Shown here in pieces: positions 56,282-63,836 of a stretch of DNA of 64,000 nucleotides (within the stretch, counting starts at the first letter, position 1; each line of letters opens with the position of its first letter). The notes under the pieces were generated by a model. It ran no database searches. It saw nothing but the letters and a program-made list of their open reading frames with translations, and was not told where the DNA came from. A program made the position numbers and the translations under genes. Source of the DNA: Thermococcus sp. M36 (GTDB lineage: Archaea > Methanobacteriota_B > Thermococci > Thermococcales > Thermococcaceae). The stretch covers positions 558,001-622,000 of the forward strand of contig NZ_SNUH01000001.1 in the NCBI RefSeq assembly GCF_012027355.1. The letters run 5' to 3'.

Positions 56282-56839
56282 ATGATAATCATCGTGACCG
56301 GAATGCCTGGTTCGGGAAAGAGCAAAATCGTCCACGAGTTTGAGAGGAGGGGTTTTCCCAGCGTTTCTATGGGGGACGTCGTGAGGGAAGAGACGGCAAA
56401 GCGCGGTCTGGAGCTGACCAAGGAAAACGTCGCCAAGGTTAGCATCCGTCTGAGACAGGAACTCGGACAGAACGCGGTTGCAAAGCTGGCGGTCGAGAGG
56501 GTGAAGCACCTCCTCGGACGCAGCAGGGTCGTCGTTATTGACGGCGTCCGCTCGCTCGACGAGGTCGGAACCTTCAGGAGCGCCTTTCCTGGGGAGGATA
56601 TAGTCATCATCGCCGTCCACACACCGCCCCACACGCGCTTCGAGAGACTCAGAACCAGGGGCAGACACGACGATCCGAAGACCTGGGAGGACTTCGAGGA
56701 GCGCGACTGGAAGGAGCTCAAGTTCGGAATCGGCAACGTCATTGCAATGGCGGATTACATGCTCGTCAACGACGGCCCAAGGGAAGAGTACGAGGAAAAA
56801 GTAAAACGCCTAGTGGACAGGATCCTAGCCGAGCATTGA
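56282..56839 (+). CDS. UPF0200-family nucleotide kinase-like protein
   Basis: A 185-residue P-loop protein similar to adenylate/dephospho-CoA kinases. Walker A is in VTGMPGSGKSKIVHEF, followed by SMGDVVREE (acceptor-site lid start), VVIDGVRSLDEVGTF and RLRTRGRHDDPKTWEDFEER in the lid region. The substrate is unproven. The frame opens at GTG 56273; ATG 56282 is preferred. The 3' end overlaps the convergent ZIP gene by 15 bases. Confidence 0.8.
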   Translation: MIIIVTGMPGSGKSKIVHEFERRGFPSVSMGDVVREETAKRGLELTKENVAKVSIRLRQELGQNAVAKLAVERVKHLLGRSRVVVIDGVRSLDEVGTFRSAFPGEDIVIIAVHTPPHTRFERLRTRGRHDDPKTWEDFEERDWKELKFGIGNVIAMADYMLVNDGPREEYEEKVKRLVDRILAEH

Positions 56840-57634
56840 GTCCAGGAAGAGCATGACGTAGAATCCGGCAAAGAAGCCGAGCGTCACGAGGGTATACCTT
56901 TCCTCCCTCCGGTATATTTCCGGGATCATCTCCTTCACCGTCACGTAAAGCATGGCCCCGCCGGCAAGGCCGAGACCGTAGGGGAGAAGCCACGAGAAGG
57001 CCCCGAAGAAGTAGGCCCCGAGGAGAACCATCGCCATCTCCGCGAAGCCGCTGAGAACGCCCATGGCTATCGGCATCACGCGCTTTCCCTGTATCGTTGC
57101 GAGGGGAAGCGCCACTATGGTGCCCTCGGGAAAGTCCTGTATGCCTATCGCAAGGGTCGTGACGAGCCCCGCCTCAAGGCTGTAAACGAGGGAAGTTCCA
57201 ACGGCCATCCCCTCCGGGAGGTTGTGGATTATCACGGCTATTACCAGAAGCCACACTTTTCTCAGCCTGTCTTTCATGGCCTTGGGGCCCTCATAACCCA
57301 TGACGAGGTGCTCGTGCGGGAGGAAGCGGTCTATGAGGTATATGGCAAGCACACCAAGGGCTATTCCTATCCCAGCAGGTGTGAACGAGCCCGTCATGTC
57401 TATCGAGGGCAGTATCAAACTCGTGAAGCTGGCCACTATCATGACGCCGGCGGCGAAGCTCAAAGCGAAATCAACTCCTCCTTCAGGCAACCTCTTCGCG
57501 AATATCGCCACCATGGCCCCGAAAGAGGTCATCAGGGCCACGAACAGGCCGGCATAGAAGGCCACCCACATCATGCTGCCGTTTGAAAGGTCGAGTATCC
57601 ACCCGGCCAGTGTTCCGATGAAGTTCTCTAACAC
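56825..57634 (-). CDS. ZIP-family metal transporter
   Basis: A 269-residue membrane protein with eight helices and two metal-binding helices: VIIHNLPEGMAVGTSLVYSL and IGIQDFPEGTIVALPLAT. The cytoplasmic loop is short and not His-rich (LPHEHLVMGYEGPKAMKDR), and zinc, iron or manganese could be the substrate. The start ATG lies 73 bases from the divergent UPF0201 gene. Confidence 0.88.
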   Translation of the reverse strand: MLENFIGTLAGWILDLSNGSMMWVAFYAGLFVALMTSFGAMVAIFAKRLPEGGVDFALSFAAGVMIVASFTSLILPSIDMTGSFTPAGIGIALGVLAIYLIDRFLPHEHLVMGYEGPKAMKDRLRKVWLLVIAVIIHNLPEGMAVGTSLVYSLEAGLVTTLAIGIQDFPEGTIVALPLATIQGKRVMPIAMGVLSGFAEMAMVLLGAYFFGAFSWLLPYGLGLAGGAMLYVTVKEMIPEIYRREERYTLVTLGFFAGFYVMLFLDSMLG

Positions 57635-57706
57635 CTTTAGGCCACCCTAAAACATTGGGCGGTGGGTTTTATAAGGCTTCTTCCGACCTTACCCCGGTGG
57701 GAAAAG

Positions 57707-58120
57707 ATGGAGCTGTTCGAAGAGGTCGAAGTTGAGGCTTATGTTTATCCAACGGAGGACATCGAGAAGGTAAAGAGGGCGATGCTGAACCTCGTTCCGG
57801 ATCTGGAGTTCGATGCATTTGACAGGGGCGATTACATTATCCTCACCGGAAAGACGAGGAGCAGGAAGGCCCTGAGCAGGCTCTACGAGCTCTTCAGGGG
57901 TCAGGCGATACTCGACACCGCCAGGAGTTTCCTTGAGGAGGGCTACTTCGGCGAGGAGATAATCGTGAAGGTGAACAAGCAGGCCGCCTACGCGGGCGTC
58001 GTCAACTTCAACGAGGAGTCTCCCCTGGGCCCGATAACGATAATAATCCGCACGAAAGATCCGCAAAGGCTCATGAAGTGGCTCGCGCCGAGGACGAAGG
58101 ACGGTGTGCCGATAGAGTGA
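57707..58120 (+). CDS. UPF0201-family RNA-binding-like protein
   Basis: A 137-residue protein of the UPF0201 family, whose fold resembles RNA-binding and ribosomal L5-like domains. Marks are [20 protein letters not shown], the [20 protein letters not shown] helix and [20 protein letters not shown] with [12 protein letters not shown] 57707 follows GGTGGGAAAAG; the frame is open upstream to 57662. Function unknown. Confidence 0.78.
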   Translation: MELFEEVEVEAYVYPTEDIEKVKRAMLNLVPDLEFDAFDRGDYIILTGKTRSRKALSRLYELFRGQAILDTARSFLEEGYFGEEIIVKVNKQAAYAGVVNFNEESPLGPITIIIRTKDPQRLMKWLAPRTKDGVPIE

Positions 58121-58133
58121 AAAAAGAAAAGCC

Positions 58134-59414
58134 TCACCCCACCTTTTTCTTCCTGCCCCAGCTGACCTGTGCCGTCATAATCCTCTCGCTGGAAAACAGC
58201 CGGGCTGTTGCGTAGAGTATGAGGAGCGCTATTGCTGCCAAGTAGACAAGGCTTGTGAGCAACGGCCTGTAGTCCCCCAGCAATACATAACGGTAGTCTA
58301 TGACGGGGTGAGTGAAGGGCACCGCCAGCAGGGCGTACTTAGCCATCACGGGCAGGTCATTGATGTCTGTGTACATGAGCAGAAATGCAGGGAAAGCGAG
58401 CGGGAGTATCACCGCGCTGACAAGCGTTGTGGCGCTCTGAACGTCCTCCGCGAAGGTGGCCACTATCATGGCCAGACTGAGGGCAATTATTATCGTCAGG
58501 AACACCACAAGGGCAAAGAGGCCGGCCCCCGTGGCGGTAACCACCAGCCCGAGGTCTTCGAGGCTTACTCCGCTGGACCCCAGCCCGAAGGAGCCCATGT
58601 AGTACTTCATGCCCACCATGTATGCCACCGCCGCCACCAGTCCCATCATCGCGGTGCCGAATATCTTGGCGCCAACGATGTGGGTTCTCGGGACCGGGAG
58701 CGTTAGGAGCGTCTCCAGCGTCTTGTTCTCCTTCTCGCTCGCTATTGCTCCAGCCGCCATCTGGGAGGTCACCATGACCATTATGAACACTATAAGCGGT
58801 ATCGAGAACGCCTGGGCCGCTATGACGGTCGAGACCACCGTCGGGGAGACGTCAACGACGTTGCCGTTTATAACCGATCTGCTGACCGTCGTTATCGGCT
58901 GGAGTATTGCGTCCGGGTTTTCGGCGCCCAGGTTCCTCACCTTTATCCTAGCTATCTCCTCGCTAAGAACCTGGAGGACGGCGTTTATCCTCCCCTCGCT
59001 TACGCTCTCCTTTATCCCGGCACCGATGCTCGTAAAGATGCCGTAGATTTCAACGGTCGCGGTTTCGTTGGCCTGAAGCTTCGCCGTGAAGTCCTGCGGG
59101 ATGACGACAAGGACGTTCTGCTTCTCCTGAATCGCCCGCTGTATGGCCCCGTCTATGGATGTGGCGTTAACAACGGTGACGGTTACGTTCGGGGTCACCT
59201 CAAGGGCCTTTATGAGGAGGCCGCCGTACGGACCGTCGTCAAAGTTCACTATGGTCACGTGGGTCTCTCCCCGGGCCTGCTCCATTCCGACGTTTACCGC
59301 TTTGCCCATGACAGGTAGGAGGATCAGCGGGACTATAACGAGGCCGAAGACAAGCTTCCTGTCCCTGAAGAGGTTTTTCAGCTCCTTCATCGCCATGACC
59401 CAGAAGTCGCTCAT
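58134..59414 (-). CDS. ABC-2 type permease (NatB-like exporter)
   Basis: A 426-residue ABC-2 membrane protein. One N-terminal helix is followed by a large external domain (about 40-190), then five helices, including FSIPLIVFIMVMVTSQMAAGAIASEKENKTLETLLTLPVPRTHIVGAKIFG, the ABC-2 signature. NatB-like Na+ exporters have this shape. It overlaps the ATPase gene by 4 bases and is the last gene of the XRE-containing operon. Confidence 0.88.
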   Translation of the reverse strand: MSDFWVMAMKELKNLFRDRKLVFGLVIVPLILLPVMGKAVNVGMEQARGETHVTIVNFDDGPYGGLLIKALEVTPNVTVTVVNATSIDGAIQRAIQEKQNVLVVIPQDFTAKLQANETATVEIYGIFTSIGAGIKESVSEGRINAVLQVLSEEIARIKVRNLGAENPDAILQPITTVSRSVINGNVVDVSPTVVSTVIAAQAFSIPLIVFIMVMVTSQMAAGAIASEKENKTLETLLTLPVPRTHIVGAKIFGTAMMGLVAAVAYMVGMKYYMGSFGLGSSGVSLEDLGLVVTATGAGLFALVVFLTIIIALSLAMIVATFAEDVQSATTLVSAVILPLAFPAFLLMYTDINDLPVMAKYALLAVPFTHPVIDYRYVLLGDYRPLLTSLVYLAAIALLILYATARLFSSERIMTAQVSWGRKKKVG

Positions 59415-60169
59415 GCACCCTCACCCCCAACGGGCTCATCGATCTCTGCCCCTACGGCCCTCATGAAGACCTCCTCAAGGTTCTCCGCGCCGTATCTGTC
59501 CTTCAGATCCTTCGGCGTGCCGACCTCGACTATCCGCCCCTTGTTTATCAGAGCAACACGGTGACAGAGGTGCTCGACTTCGAGCATGTTGTGGCTCGAT
59601 ATGAGGAACGTAACACCCTCGCTCCTCGCGAAGCGCCTTATCGTCTGCCGTATCGAGTATGCGTTCACTATATCGAGGCCGCTCGCAGGCTCGTCCAGTA
59701 TGGCTAGCCTGGGGCGCACCATCAGGGCCCTCGCTATGAGCAGCTTCCTCGTCATTCCCTTTGAGTACGTTGAAACCTTGTCGTTGAGCCTCTCGCCGAG
59801 ACCGCTTAGCTCCACGCCGAGCTCCAGCATTTCCCTCGCCTTCCTCTCGTCCTTCGCGTAGAGCCTCGCCATGAACTCAAGGTACTCGTAGCCTGTGAGG
59901 TTTTTGTAGGCTCCAGCCTCTTCCGGCAGGTAGCTGATGAGTTCGCGGACTTTGGAGGCGTCTTTGACCACGTCATGACCGGCTATCTTCGCGGTTCCAC
60001 CCGTTGGTTTGAGAAGGGTTGAGAGTATCTTCAGGGTAGTGCTCTTTCCTGCCCCGTTTGGCCCGATTAAGCCGAATATCTCGCCTTCATTGATGGAGAA
60101 GCTTATCCCTTTGAGTGCCTTCACCTTTCCGTAGTCCTTCTCCAGGTTCAGGACTTCAACCATCGGCAT
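59411..60169 (-). CDS. ABC transporter ATP-binding protein (NatA-like)
   Basis: A 252-residue ABC-2-associated ATPase with Walker A GLIGPNGAGKSTTLKIL, signature TYSKGMTRKLLIARALMV and Walker B LAILDEPASGLDIVN. The signature reads YSKGM instead of LSGGQ, which is usual in this subgroup. The frame is open to 60505, but ATG 60169 (MPMVEVLNLEKDYG) follows GGGAGGGCGGAAG and gives normal length. Confidence 0.92.
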   Translation of the reverse strand: MPMVEVLNLEKDYGKVKALKGISFSINEGEIFGLIGPNGAGKSTTLKILSTLLKPTGGTAKIAGHDVVKDASKVRELISYLPEEAGAYKNLTGYEYLEFMARLYAKDERKAREMLELGVELSGLGERLNDKVSTYSKGMTRKLLIARALMVRPRLAILDEPASGLDIVNAYSIRQTIRRFARSEGVTFLISSHNMLEVEHLCHRVALINKGRIVEVGTPKDLKDRYGAENLEEVFMRAVGAEIDEPVGGEGA

Positions 60170-60189
60170 CTTCCGCCCTCCCCCAGGTC

Positions 60190-60387
60190 TTAACCCTCCT
60201 CGTAAATAAAGATGTCCTCGATTTTGGCCCCGAAGAAGCGAGCTATCCTGAACGCGAGCCTGAGCGACGGGTCGTATCTTCCTTTCTCTATCGCTATTAC
60301 CGTCTGTCTGGTTACTCCCAACGCTCTGGCCAGCTCCTCCTGGGTCAGGCCTTTCTCCTCTCTCAGCTCGCGGAGGCGGTTCTTCAT
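60190..60387 (-). CDS. XRE-family HTH regulator, 65 residues
   Basis: A minimal cro/C1-type regulator: LRELREEKGLTQEELARALGVTRQTVIAIEKGRYDPSLRL, ending in the FFGAKIEDIFIYEE dimer tail. Small XRE proteins of this type often repress their own ABC exporter operon. It lies in the middle of the five-gene operon, 9 bases after the 99-residue membrane gene, and the operon promoter carries two palindromes that are its likely targets. Confidence 0.88.
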   Translation of the reverse strand: MKNRLRELREEKGLTQEELARALGVTRQTVIAIEKGRYDPSLRLAFRIARFFGAKIEDIFIYEEG

Positions 60388-60396
60388 GAAAACACC

Positions 60397-60696
60397 TCAC
60401 ATCCTCCGGGAGTAGTAAGCCCTGAAGGCGAGGTTTCCAAAGAATATCGTTGCAAATATCAGGCCTGCAAGGTTGGTGCACCGTTCGTCCCTGAGAACTA
60501 GCCACGAGTAGTACAGCGAAACCACCGTTACGAGTAGAACCAGCTCCAGCGTCCTCATGGCGGAAATTTTGGCTATTTCTTTGGCCCTTTCATCGGAGGG
60601 AAGGCCGATGTTGTTCACTATCGTCCTGGTCATGAAGTATCCGAGGAGTCCGCCTCCAATCAGGGCAATCAACGAGACCAAGGCGAGCTCGTTCAT
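60397..60696 (-). CDS. Membrane protein, 99 residues (DUF2178-like partner)
   Basis: Three transmembrane helices (LVSLIALIGGGLLGYFMTRT, LELVLLVTVVSLYYSWLVL, GLIFATIFFGNLAFRAYY) around the short motif GLPSDERAKEIAKISAMRT, similar to the DER-x-x-x-I region of DUF2178 proteins. Function unknown; possibly immunity or sensing. Its ATG directly follows the upstream stop codon. Confidence 0.7.
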   Translation of the reverse strand: MNELALVSLIALIGGGLLGYFMTRTIVNNIGLPSDERAKEIAKISAMRTLELVLLVTVVSLYYSWLVLRDERCTNLAGLIFATIFFGNLAFRAYYSRRM

Positions 60697-61065
60697 TCAC
60701 ATCACCCTCTCGTACCAGTACTGGGAGACGAGGAGTGCAAGGACACCTAGCGCAAGTGGAATGAGGAGCTTCGTTGCGGTTTCCGTGTTTCCGTTGGAGT
60801 ACTCCCAGAGGTATTCGGCAAAGAGGATAACGCTCATCACGGCGTAGCCGTTCCTTGTACTCTTGGTACTTATCAGCTCGGTTCTCTCGTCCTCTATCTT
60901 CTCCACCCGGGAGTTGTAGTACCAGTTCAGGGCGTAGACCAATAGGACGCCCAGGAGGAATATGCCTACCGCCAGATACGCCCTACCCGACTTCGTTGAG
61001 TAGGCTAGGCCGATAACCATCCCCCCGATTAGAACCGCGAGCAGGCCTTCGTACTTCAGGTTCAT
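60697..61065 (-). CDS. Membrane protein, 122 residues, DUF2178-like
   Basis: Four transmembrane helices with the internal motif EKIEDERTELISTKSTRNGYAVM, the DER-containing signature of DUF2178. It is the first gene of the operon; GGTGATGTGA precedes the ATG. DUF2178 genes often sit beside small XRE regulators in archaea. Function unknown. Confidence 0.72.
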   Translation of the reverse strand: MNLKYEGLLAVLIGGMVIGLAYSTKSGRAYLAVGIFLLGVLLVYALNWYYNSRVEKIEDERTELISTKSTRNGYAVMSVILFAEYLWEYSNGNTETATKLLIPLALGVLALLVSQYWYERVM

Positions 61066-61077
61066 TCACATCACCAT

Positions 61078-61109
61078 GTAAAGTTTCCTTTACGTAAAGC
61101 TTCCTTTAC
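61078..61109. promoter_or_regulatory. Two tandem 16-bp palindromic operators
   Basis: GTAAAGTTTCCTTTAC (61078-61093) and GTAAAGCTTCCTTTAC (61094-61109) stand end to end without a gap, each with 6-bp arms GTAAAG/CTTTAC. They lie immediately downstream of the operon TATA box and cover the expected transcription start, so binding would block initiation. The 65-residue XRE protein of the operon is the best candidate binder. Confidence 0.75.
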
Positions 61110-61110
61110 A

Positions 61111-61125
61111 TCCATATAAGCTTTT
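61111..61125 (-). promoter_or_regulatory. TATA box of the DUF2178-XRE-ABC operon
   Basis: On the - strand AAAAGCTTATATGGA, a BRE/TATA of standard form, is followed after one base by the two palindromes. Confidence 0.6.
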
Positions 61126-61165
61126 CCTCAAAGTTTTTAAATCGAAGGCGAGAACTCTAACCCGC

Positions 61166-61253
61166 GCGGGGGTAGCCGAGCCTGGTCAAAGGCGCGGGAT
61201 TTAGGGTCCCGTCCCGTAGGGGTTCCGGGGTTCAAATCCCCGCCCCCGCACCA
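61166..61253 (+). tRNA. tRNA-Leu (anticodon TAG), CCA encoded
   Basis: A class II tRNA. Acceptor stem GCGGGGG (61166-61172) pairs with CCCCCGC (61243-61249), the anticodon loop is TTTAGGG with anticodon TAG reading CUA, a long variable arm follows, and the T-loop is GGTTCAAATCC. Discriminator A and encoded CCA end it. Confidence 0.95.
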
Positions 61254-61416
61254 AGGTTTTCAGGGGCGCTGGCGAAATGTACGGCTTCTTTTTGTACCCC
61301 CGTGGGACTCACGATACCGGTTTCGGAGTTTACCTTTTTCTCTCGAAAGCCCCGCCCTTCAGGGCCGGGGAAGGAGGTTAGACTTTCCGGAGGCACCAGA
61401 TTTCGAAAAGCAAAGT

Positions 61417-61480
61417 AGCGCTCAGTGGTGACCGCTCTCCTCATCGTCCCCTCGGAAGGGCTTGGGCCTCATCATCGCTG
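61417..61480 (-). ncRNA. C/D box sRNA candidate between tRNA-Leu and lplA
   Basis: On the - strand: C box ATGATGA (61469-61475), a 13-base guide GGCCCAAGCCCTT, D' variant CCGA (61452-61455), a 4-base spacer, C' variant ACGATGA (61441-61447), a 15-base guide, and D box CTGA (61422-61425). C and D are perfect and the internal boxes differ by one base each. A TTAAAA box lies about 25-30 bases upstream (61497-61505). It is divergent from lplA. Targets were not determined. Confidence 0.5.
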
Positions 61481-61521
61481 GGCTTAAAAACGCTCGCGAC
61501 CTTTTAACCCTGGTGGTTCCC

Positions 61522-62271
61522 ATGAGGTTCATCCCGCTCATTGTTGCAATGCCCGAGGTCCAGATGGCAATAGACGAGGCAATAATGAGGGCCAGGATTG
61601 AGGGGAAGGTTCCCGACACGGTGAGACTCTACGCATTTTCACCCAGCTCAGTCACGATAGGCCGCTTCCAGAGCGTCGTCCACGACGTCAACCTCGACGA
61701 GGCGAGAAGGCTTGGAATTCCGGTGGTCAGGCGCATAACCGGCGGAGGCTCGGTCTTCCACGACGAATACGGCGAGATAACCTACTCGGTGATAGCGGGT
61801 GAGGATCTGCACCCGATGCTTAAAAACGTCGAGAGCAGCTACCGCTATCTGGCCGGCCCGCTCGTGGATGCACTCAAGGAGCTCGGCCTTGATGCTGGCT
61901 TCTCCGGCCTCAACGACATAGTTGCCAACGGGAAGAAGATAAGCGGCTCCGCCCAGACGAGGAGGAAAGGTGTAATCCTCCAGCACGGCACCTTCATGTA
62001 CTCGACGAGGGTCGAGGTTCTTGGAAAAGTTCTCCGCGTCCCCAGGCTCAAACTTCAGGACAAAGGTATTTCGAGCATCTGGGAGCGCGTTACAACTCTG
62101 GAGCGCGAGGGGATAAAGCTCAGCCGCTGGGAGGCCTACGAGTTACTTAAAGACCGCTTCTTCAATGCCTTCCCCCTGGAAGAGGGAGAGCTGACAGAAT
62201 ACGAGCTTGAGCTGGCCGAGAAGCTGGTGGAAGAGAGGTACGGAAACCCGGAGTGGAACGAGATGCGCTGA
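61522..62271 (+). CDS. lplA: Lipoate-protein ligase A, catalytic domain
   Basis: A 249-residue lipoate/octanoate-protein ligase-type protein. It has VVRRITGGGSVFHDEYGEIT, the RRxxGGGxVxH motif, NDIVANGKKISGSAQTRRKGV with the catalytic lysine and ILQHGTFM. Archaeal ligases of this type may need a separate LplB subunit, not seen here. The ATG at 61522 follows GGTGGTTCCC. GcvH is the only lipoyl-domain protein in the window. Its stop abuts the taw3 stop. Confidence 0.9.
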   Translation: MRFIPLIVAMPEVQMAIDEAIMRARIEGKVPDTVRLYAFSPSSVTIGRFQSVVHDVNLDEARRLGIPVVRRITGGGSVFHDEYGEITYSVIAGEDLHPMLKNVESSYRYLAGPLVDALKELGLDAGFSGLNDIVANGKKISGSAQTRRKGVILQHGTFMYSTRVEVLGKVLRVPRLKLQDKGISSIWERVTTLEREGIKLSRWEAYELLKDRFFNAFPLEEGELTEYELELAEKLVEERYGNPEWNEMR

Positions 62272-62910
62272 TTAGGGGAGCCTCCAATTTTCCCCTATCC
62301 TGAACTTCTCAGCGAGCTCGTAGAAGAGCCCGTCCTCCCCGAGTTCCTCCCTCAGCTTTCTGAAGTTCTCCTTAAGGCGCGGAAGCCTTCCCTTCGAGCG
62401 CCTAAGCATGTCATTGCCGACTTCCAGGGCAAAGCGCAGATACTCATCGCTGACGAGAACATTACCGTCCCTGCCGAGGGGCGCGGTTAGGTACTCGGTG
62501 GCATTTATTTCGACAAGGTATCGCTTTGAGATCACTTTGAAAGTGGTGTACTTGAAGCCACTGGCCAGGCCGAGCTCGTGGAGTTTTCTGGCCCGCCCAA
62601 TATCTTCGGCCACTACATGGAATATCGGTGGCTGGCTCTTGAGGAATATCAGACCATTCTCAGCCTTCTGGATGGATTCCTTAGCCTCCTCGAAGGTTAT
62701 CGGCTTGTGCTCCTTAATGAGCCAGCGCGAGAGGGGCTTTGCGCCTAGGGCCGGCTCCTCGATAATTCCGATCCTCCCCGAGCAGGAGGAGGTGGTGTAG
62801 ATGCCTTTGATCGAGTTGATGAGAAGGAGGAGGTCTATTATGTCCCCATCCACCTTTCCTTCCCTCATCGCCGTGAAGAGGCTCGTCAAAGCCTCGCGCT
62901 TGGCTTTCAT
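62272..62910 (-). CDS. taw3: tRNA wybutosine-synthesis methyltransferase Taw3 (TYW3)
   Basis: A 212-residue TYW3-family enzyme, which N4-methylates the tricyclic base at position 37 of tRNA-Phe in wyosine synthesis. The family signature is in GIYTTSSCSGRIGIIEEP, followed by FLKSQPPIFHVVAEDIGRAR and ASGFKYTTFKVISKRYLVEI. The product is a typical member in length. It is tail-to-tail with lplA with no spacing. Confidence 0.9.
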   Translation of the reverse strand: MKAKREALTSLFTAMREGKVDGDIIDLLLLINSIKGIYTTSSCSGRIGIIEEPALGAKPLSRWLIKEHKPITFEEAKESIQKAENGLIFLKSQPPIFHVVAEDIGRARKLHELGLASGFKYTTFKVISKRYLVEINATEYLTAPLGRDGNVLVSDEYLRFALEVGNDMLRRSKGRLPRLKENFRKLREELGEDGLFYELAEKFRIGENWRLP

Positions 62911-63051
62911 CTCGAAACCCCCGTATGATTGTTGATTGTCTCTAAAGCGCCTCCAGAGCCCGGTTGTGGTGAGTAAAAGGCATCTCCTCTCTCTTTCAGC
63001 CCGTTGTGTCGAAAACTTTATAAAGCTAACCCAAAAGGTTTAGCTGGACAT

Positions 63052-63129
63052 GGCCGGGGTGGTGTAGCCTGGTCAGCACAGGGGACTGTGGATCCCCTAG
63101 CCCGGGTTCAAATCCCGGCCCCGGCCCCA
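63052..63129 (+). tRNA. tRNA-His (anticodon GTG), G-1 and CCA encoded
   Basis: Acceptor stem GCCGGGG (63053-63059) pairs with CCCCGGC (63119-63125). The anticodon loop CTGTGGA gives GTG. The extra G at 63052 and C73 form the G-1:C73 pair that identifies tRNA-His. The T-loop is GGTTCAAATCC and CCA is encoded. A TTATAAAG TATA box lies near 63018-63025. Confidence 0.95.
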
Positions 63130-63467
63130 GAACAACGCTTCTCCCAGAATAAAACGCTTTCAGAACTTCTTCAAGCAGCTTCGACATGTTAATGCCTTCT
63201 CTTTTCGCAACACCAAACCGAGATCAAAACCTAGGCCTTCATGTATATGCTTTATGTGTAGAACTGGCCCCCATTGTTGGTCTGTTCGATGCACGGAATC
63301 TAGCTTTTTGTCAACGTCGGCATTACTTTCATAAATGCCCCTGACCATAATTAGGCAGTAAACCAAATAATTTACCCAAAAAAGTTATAAAGTCCCGGCG
63401 GCTCACACTGTTCCGTCCGCTGATAAAGCAAGAAAACTCCAGAATAAGTGGCCGAAGGGGTGGTCAA
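63130..63467. other. AT-rich intergenic stretch after tRNA-His
   Basis: This 338-base stretch has no supported gene. Its base composition is clearly more AT-rich than the surroundings. A - strand frame (63160-63366, 68 codons) reads without clear motifs and ends TCRSCLKKF; it could be a gene remnant. A TATA-like AAGTTATAAAG at 63382-63392 may serve the DUF302 gene. Position behind a tRNA gene would fit a decayed integrated element, but no attachment-site repeat was found. Confidence 0.4.
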
Positions 63468-63836
63468 ATGATTGAGGCGAAGCTTGTCTTCGACGGAAGT
63501 TTTGAGGAGGCAGAGGCCAAGGTCAAGGAGGCTCTTCCGCAGGCTGGCTTTGCCGTCGTCTGGGAGCAGGATTTCACGGCTGTTGTGAAGAACAAGCTGG
63601 GCATTGACATGCCGAAGTACAAGACCCTTGGCCTCTGCAACGCTAAAATCTTCTACGAGCTGTACAAGAGGAACGAAGAGATTGGCATGGTTGCGCCCTG
63701 TCACTTGCTTCTCTATGAGAAAGACGGTAAGATCCACGCTAAGATGGCTGTTCCTGAGGAATTCTGGGACGAGGAGGTTCTGGCAGAGCCCTTCAACAGG
63801 GTCGTTGAACTCCTCAAAGAGATTGGGTTCAATTGA
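63468..63836 (+). CDS. DUF302 protein
   Basis: A 122-residue DUF302 protein with FEEAEAKVKEALPQAGFAVVWEQDF, KTLGLCNAKIFYELYKRN and GMVAPCHLLLYEKDGKIHAKM. The two conserved Cys (in LCNA and APCH) are typical of the family. The fold is a dimeric alpha/beta sandwich in known members; function is unknown. GGGGTGGTCAA precedes the ATG. Confidence 0.82.
   Translation: MIEAKLVFDGSFEEAEAKVKEALPQAGFAVVWEQDFTAVVKNKLGIDMPKYKTLGLCNAKIFYELYKRNEEIGMVAPCHLLLYEKDGKIHAKMAVPEEFWDEEVLAEPFNRVVELLKEIGFN

Noticed and set aside
63160-63366. A 68-codon - strand frame as a gene
   Set aside because: No recognisable motif, AT-rich, no ribosome-binding site; noted only as a possible remnant.
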